Shown: one piece after another, positions 50,154 through 53,218 of the stretch
Layout: each line of letters starts with the position of its first letter
Numbering within the stretch: the first letter of the stretch is position 1
From: an uncultured Candidatus Poseidoniales archaeon
GTDB taxonomy: Archaea; Thermoplasmatota; Poseidoniia; Poseidoniales; Poseidoniaceae
DNA length: 53,218 nt
Direction: 5' to 3'
Assembly (NCBI GenBank): GCA_902563095.1
Contig: CACEWA010000007.1
Span: 1-53,218, forward strand
Notes under the pieces: model-generated
Databases searched by the model: none
The model's input: the letters and a program-made list of their open reading frames with translations, nothing else
Told to the model about the DNA's origin: nothing
Translations under genes and position numbers: made by a program

Positions 50154-51167
50154 TGAGGTCTGGCCTCCGGTTCTAACCAGGCCAGCATCTTCGAGTAAAT
50201 CCATTGCATTGTCAAATCTCTTCTGTGAGAATTGTCTATCTTCAACTAAGAATTTCTTCAATCCCTCTACATCTACAGCGCCTTGGTTAAGGGCTTCATC
50301 ATCGACTTCTACCACTGGATGATTTCTGAAAATTTCTCGAATTTCATCCAATCTTTCTGGGACTTCCTTGTCTTTAGCCGCACATACTGCTTCGATAGTA
50401 TTGTGTTCTTTGATTAGTTTGAGGCCTGTCTTCGGGCCGATTCCTTTGATTCCAGGATGGAAATCAGTTCCAATCATTATTGCTAAATCTATCAATTGAT
50501 CTCTACTCAATTCATTATCTGCAAGAATCTGGTCCAATTCGATTTTCTGTGCCCGAACAATCCTTCCCATTCGTTTACTGCCATCGGAAGTGAAGTTACG
50601 AATTACAACTGGTGCGCCGTATAGCAACGCATCCCAGTCTTGAGTAGCCACTGCATCGAGTTGTCCTTTAGCAGCCATTACTGCTGCTTGTGCTTCACCT
50701 TCGGCTTCAGCTCTGAATGCAGGAATGCCCATCAATGATAGCATTTCGATCGATTCTTCGACCATTTCCGGCGTGTACTTGACACAACGCTGTGCAAGTT
50801 TTTGCGCGGTTGCAAAATCTCCAACTTCTAGCGCAGCCTTCCAATCTGCTTCTGCTTGTTCTCGTCGCGCTCTTCTCGCATCCATCTCATCCTTCTTCAG
50901 TTCTGGATGCTTTCCATCAAAGATGAAAACGGGCTTAACGCCCTTGGATAGAAGTAATGATGCTCTTGAGAGGAACCCCATCAGATGTGCGACAACTTTT
51001 CCATTATCGGCTTTCAGTGACCCTCCATCGCCTGTAGGAGAACGGTCACGGATTGTGGTTAGGAATTGGAATGCAAGCAGGAAACTATCAATCCCGACTT
51101 TCTTGCCTCTCATTGCATCCATAGTAGTGTCTTCAGCACTAGCCAAGTCACGCAGGTTGCAGCCCAT
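50139..51167 (-). CDS. fen: Flap endonuclease 1
   Basis: Structure-specific nuclease that removes 5' flaps in Okazaki fragment maturation and repair. The 342-residue protein has MGCNLRDLASAEDTTMDAM, KVGIDSFLLAFQFLTTIRD and PVFIFDGKHPELKKDE. The acidic active-site cluster lies in AEAEGEAQAAVMA and VATQDWDALLYG, and IMIGTDFHPGIKGIGPKTGL forms the H3TH. The C-terminal QTSLFSF is a PCNA-interacting motif. The protein is normal length for archaeal FEN1. No Shine-Dalgarno precedes ATG 51167, so translation may be leaderless. The tRNA-Arg gene lies upstream on the same strand, 53 bases from the start. Confidence 0.95.
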   Translation of the reverse strand: MGCNLRDLASAEDTTMDAMRGKKVGIDSFLLAFQFLTTIRDRSPTGDGGSLKADNGKVVAHLMGFLSRASLLLSKGVKPVFIFDGKHPELKKDEMDARRARREQAEADWKAALEVGDFATAQKLAQRCVKYTPEMVEESIEMLSLMGIPAFRAEAEGEAQAAVMAAKGQLDAVATQDWDALLYGAPVVIRNFTSDGSKRMGRIVRAQKIELDQILADNELSRDQLIDLAIMIGTDFHPGIKGIGPKTGLKLIKEHNTIEAVCAAKDKEVPERLDEIREIFRNHPVVEVDDEALNQGAVDVEGLKKFLVEDRQFSQKRFDNAMDLLEDAGLVRTGGQTSLFSF

Positions 51168-51220
51168 GATTTACGCAATAGGCACAGGCACTTGAGTCTC
51201 ACGGCTCAATCAAGAAAATA

Positions 51221-51297
51221 TGGCGGGCAATGCAGGATTCGAACCCACGTCTCCGGCTCCGAAGGCCGGAAGGATATCCAGACTACCCTAATTGCCC
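51221..51297 (-). tRNA. tRNA-Arg (TCG anticodon)
   Basis: The minus strand folds as a complete cloverleaf. The acceptor stem is GGGCAAT/ATTGCCC. The anticodon arm is CCGGC-CTTCGGA-GCCGG, giving anticodon TCG. The T-arm loop is TTCGAAT. The discriminator is G, followed by a gene-encoded CCA (51221-51223). There is no intron. The anticodon reads CGA arginine codons. It is placed between fen and the YkgJ-like gene. Confidence 0.95.
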
Positions 51298-51366
51298 TGA
51301 ACCGCCGAAAAGCCGCCCCTTCTTGAATCACACCCTCGCGCTATTGAAGTGCTTTGATGATTTAGG

Positions 51367-51774
51367 ATGAATATGGTTGGCAACTCTCCATGCGTAAGCA
51401 AGGGTTGCAGTATGTGTTGTAGAGAGACTGTAATGCCGATTACAGCGACGGAGGCAAGTCGTTTATCCAGGAGGACTGGCCTATCAGAAGAGCAGTTTTG
51501 CTCAAAGGATGAATCTGGGATTAGGCGATTGCTGAATAACCAGCAAACCAAAGCATGTGTATTCTTGGCTACAACATCAGATTTACCAACCGCTCCCGGG
51601 ATTTGTTCCGTTTATGATAGCAGACCACTAGGTTGCCGAACCTATCCGGTAATTTTGGACGAAAAAGATCTAGCAATACTCGATGAACTATGTCCGCATA
51701 CCAGTGAATTCGAAGAGCCCAGCGAAGACGATGGGCACAGATTACTCAACCTTGAGTCGAAGCTGAAGCAATGA
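51367..51774 (+). CDS. YkgJ-type cysteine-cluster protein
   Basis: A 135-residue protein with the metal-binding cysteine pattern of the YkgJ / zinc-or-iron-chelating family. CVSKGCSMCCRETV is at the N-terminus, CVFL in the middle, CSVYDSRPLGCRTYP follows, and a final Cys lies in LDELCPH. The CxxCC and RPxxCRxYP signatures define the family; the metal and function are not settled. The ATG at 51367 or 51373 could start the protein. It is convergent with the Trm-G10-like gene, overlapping its end by 29 bases. Confidence 0.85.
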   Translation: MNMVGNSPCVSKGCSMCCRETVMPITATEASRLSRRTGLSEEQFCSKDESGIRRLLNNQQTKACVFLATTSDLPTAPGICSVYDSRPLGCRTYPVILDEKDLAILDELCPHTSEFEEPSEDDGHRLLNLESKLKQ

Positions 51775-52774
51775 TCATCACTCTTCCAAGTGATTTGTGG
51801 ACCGGTATTCCAAACGCTGCATCGATTTGATATCCTGGCAATTTGATATTGGTTGAAATCTCTTCATCCAAATCTTCGCCACCCGCTTCAACTGGAAGAA
51901 TCACGACAAGACCGCATTCACTATTCTGGGAGTGAACATTGGCAAGCATATCTTCAATCAATTTTTCATCGCTGGGGGAATTTCTACCGTATGGAGGGTC
52001 AACTACAACCGCTGCAACATTGTTTGGTAATTCAAATCGCGTTGCATCCCCTCTTTTGACTTCGGCCTCGACCTTTGCCCAATCGATGTTTTCCTGACAT
52101 CCTTCGACCATTACAGGGTCGAAGTCTATTCCTAGAGTAGGCCTGCCTGTTAATGCAGATTCAATCAGAATTCCTCCTGTTCCGCACATCGGGTCCACCA
52201 CATAGCCATCGTTAGCACCAGCAGCGATATTTACCGCAGCCCTTGCTAATCTGGGCTCAAGGCTGACAGGTCGGAAGAATGGGCGCTTATTTGCACGCAT
52301 AGCAGACCAACCGTGTTTACCTGGGCCTTGACCAATCATCCAGCCCCATGCAACATTTCCTGCTGAGTTATCCAAAACGATTCCAAATCTGCGCTTTGGA
52401 TTTTCTAAGTTGAATGTGGAACCTTTGTCGTGAAATAATCCACCAACTTGTCTTTCGATATCTTTAGTCGCTACGGGAATTTTACCTTCATGGCGCCAAC
52501 ACTCTATTGCCATGTCATCGACCTTTTCGCTCTGGATATGCTGTAGCAAGTCTTCAAGCGAAGTCCATTTTGAAATCCCACCATTCACAAGTACACATTC
52601 ACACCCAGACATCAGTTCTGCGTTTTTCCAATCGCTTTCTCCTGTAGCAGTTAACAGGCGCCTAGAATCGGTTCGAGCAATATTCGAATCAGCGAACATT
52701 GCTTTTGCTTCTGCTCTAGCAATTGCGGGGTGCCAACCACGTAGTGCGATTATTGCGGTAGCATTGGGTTGCAA
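51746..52774 (-). CDS. tRNA (guanine-10-N2)-methyltransferase-like, Trm-G10/Trm11 family
   Basis: A 342-residue putative RNA methylase. A THUMP-like N-terminal part (AIIALRGWHPAIARAEAKAM) is followed by the Rossmann methylase: PGKHGWSAMRANKRPFF, YVVDPMCGTGGILIESALTG (SAM loop), GIDFDPVMVEGCQENI, and the catalytic VVVDPPYGRNSPSDE. DPPYGR is the N2-guanine methylase tetrad in Trm11/TrmG10. The target m2/m2,2G10 in tRNA is inferred from the family. It starts at TTG 52774 just after a GAGGTGAT; an adjoining TTG at 52777 is the alternative. It lies immediately behind the reductase gene on the same strand, with overlapping spacing. Confidence 0.85.
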   Translation of the reverse strand: MQPNATAIIALRGWHPAIARAEAKAMFADSNIARTDSRRLLTATGESDWKNAELMSGCECVLVNGGISKWTSLEDLLQHIQSEKVDDMAIECWRHEGKIPVATKDIERQVGGLFHDKGSTFNLENPKRRFGIVLDNSAGNVAWGWMIGQGPGKHGWSAMRANKRPFFRPVSLEPRLARAAVNIAAGANDGYVVDPMCGTGGILIESALTGRPTLGIDFDPVMVEGCQENIDWAKVEAEVKRGDATRFELPNNVAAVVVDPPYGRNSPSDEKLIEDMLANVHSQNSECGLVVILPVEAGGEDLDEEISTNIKLPGYQIDAAFGIPVHKSLGRVMIIASASTQG

Positions 52775-52778
52775 CAAA

Positions 52779-53218
52779 TCACCTCGTGTAGATTTTTACT
52801 TGCTCTTCTCCCCATGTGGTTTCTTCGACTTTTGAAAACGAAGATAGGTCAAAATTAGATTGAACAGGAGTTGTATGGGTTACTTTTGATTGTACCAAAA
52901 TGAATTCATCAACTAGGCCTTCTTCTAAGAAATGATTGATCGTAGTCGGTCCTCCTTCTACTAGCAATCTCTGAATTTCTAAATCGCCGAGCATATCCAG
53001 CAATCCAGGCAACCCTCTGAAATCCTCTGTCATGTGCCTAGTTGCAAATCCATCAGTGAGGATTTTCGAATCAGGATTAATTCTGTTGTTTGGGTCAATA
53101 GCCACTCGTATTGGTTGCCTTTCGGTATCGACTAGTCTGACGGTCAGTGCCGGGTCGTCTCGAATGACTGTGTTGGCTCCAACTAGTATTGCGCAACAAT
53201 CCTTGCGAAGCTCATGGA
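52779..53218 (-). CDS. Riboflavin-pathway reductase domain (RibD C-terminal / ArfC type), partial
   Basis: The frame runs off the right edge, so the N-terminus is missing. The visible 146 residues contain LRKDCCAILVGANTVIRDDP, PIRVAIDPNNRINPDSK and IQRLLVEGGPTTINHFLEEG. These are the NADPH-binding core of the pyrimidine reductase acting on the 5-amino-6-ribitylamino-type riboflavin precursor. It could be the stand-alone archaeal reductase or the C-terminal half of a bacterial-type RibD with a deaminase domain; the missing part would decide. It ends 5 bases before the Trm-G10-like start. Confidence 0.85.
   Translation of the reverse strand, partial: HELRKDCCAILVGANTVIRDDPALTVRLVDTERQPIRVAIDPNNRINPDSKILTDGFATRHMTEDFRGLPGLLDMLGDLEIQRLLVEGGPTTINHFLEEGLVDEFILVQSKVTHTTPVQSNFDLSSFSKVEETTWGEEQVKIYTR

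Noticed and set aside
51192-51209. TTGAG...CTCAA stem just downstream of the tRNA
   Set aside because: Only 5 bp with an 8-base loop; too weak to call a terminator or processing signal.
1-53218. CRISPR arrays, insertion sequences, integrases or prophage genes
   Set aside because: No regularly spaced repeats, transposase motifs or terminal inverted repeats were seen; all repeats found are within genes.

Overview
The window looks like a piece of a planktonic marine euryarchaeon, most likely Marine Group II / Poseidoniales. Archaeal markers are S4/S11 next to RNA polymerase subunit D, archaeal pantoate kinase, type II methionine aminopeptidase, FEN1 with a C-terminal PCNA-binding motif, a Trm-G10-like tRNA methylase and an EEAVSPVIA-type pilin. 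The taxon assignment is inference: it also rests on dense packing, moderate GC and large calcium-binding-repeat surface proteins, and no 16S gene is present.

Layout. 1-2485: a broken S4/S11 junction, rpoD and pantoate kinase. 2472-4075 (minus): a TPD-motif nuclease and a SRPBCC-like protein. 4112-16341: two very large surface proteins with thrombospondin-type-3-like repeats, a bacterial-looking LeuRS, a membrane-anchored protein ending in two winged helices, and an ETHE1-like metallo-beta-lactamase. 16448-19100: a winged-helix STAND ATPase, thioredoxin and ribulose-phosphate epimerase.

19106-38458 is a surface-glycan island. It holds six glycosyltransferases, a Wzx-type flippase, a Wzm/Wzt-type ABC exporter, UDP-GlcNAc 2-epimerase, a UDP-ManNAc-dehydrogenase-like enzyme, a sugar-nucleotide epimerase, a heparinase II/III-type lyase and an SGNH + MBOAT O-acylation pair. 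BolA and a CGFS glutaredoxin sit inside it. From 22195 to 32983 eight genes run head to tail with mostly overlapping or abutting ends, which reads as one operon that builds, acylates, trims and exports an acidic polymer.

38562-39089 is a type IV pilin gene with a clear TATA element, a strong Shine-Dalgarno and an intrinsic-type terminator. It is followed by about 410 bp without a gene that holds a possible structured RNA. 39502-53218 returns to housekeeping and small accessory genes: MAP, Sua5/TsaC, a proline-rich repeat protein, an RDD membrane protein, a UPF1/IGHMBP2-like helicase, a zinc-ribbon protein, GNAT, polysaccharide deacetylase, a GT-C-like membrane protein, a class III CoA-transferase, FEN1, tRNA-Arg(TCG), a YkgJ-type cysteine-cluster protein, a Trm-G10-like methylase and a partial RibD reductase domain.

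Most starts were set by Shine-Dalgarno position (GAGGTG / GGTGA type), so several genes begin downstream of the longest open frame. No CRISPR array, insertion sequence or prophage was seen. The first 290 bases carry a junction that is probably an amplification or assembly artefact.
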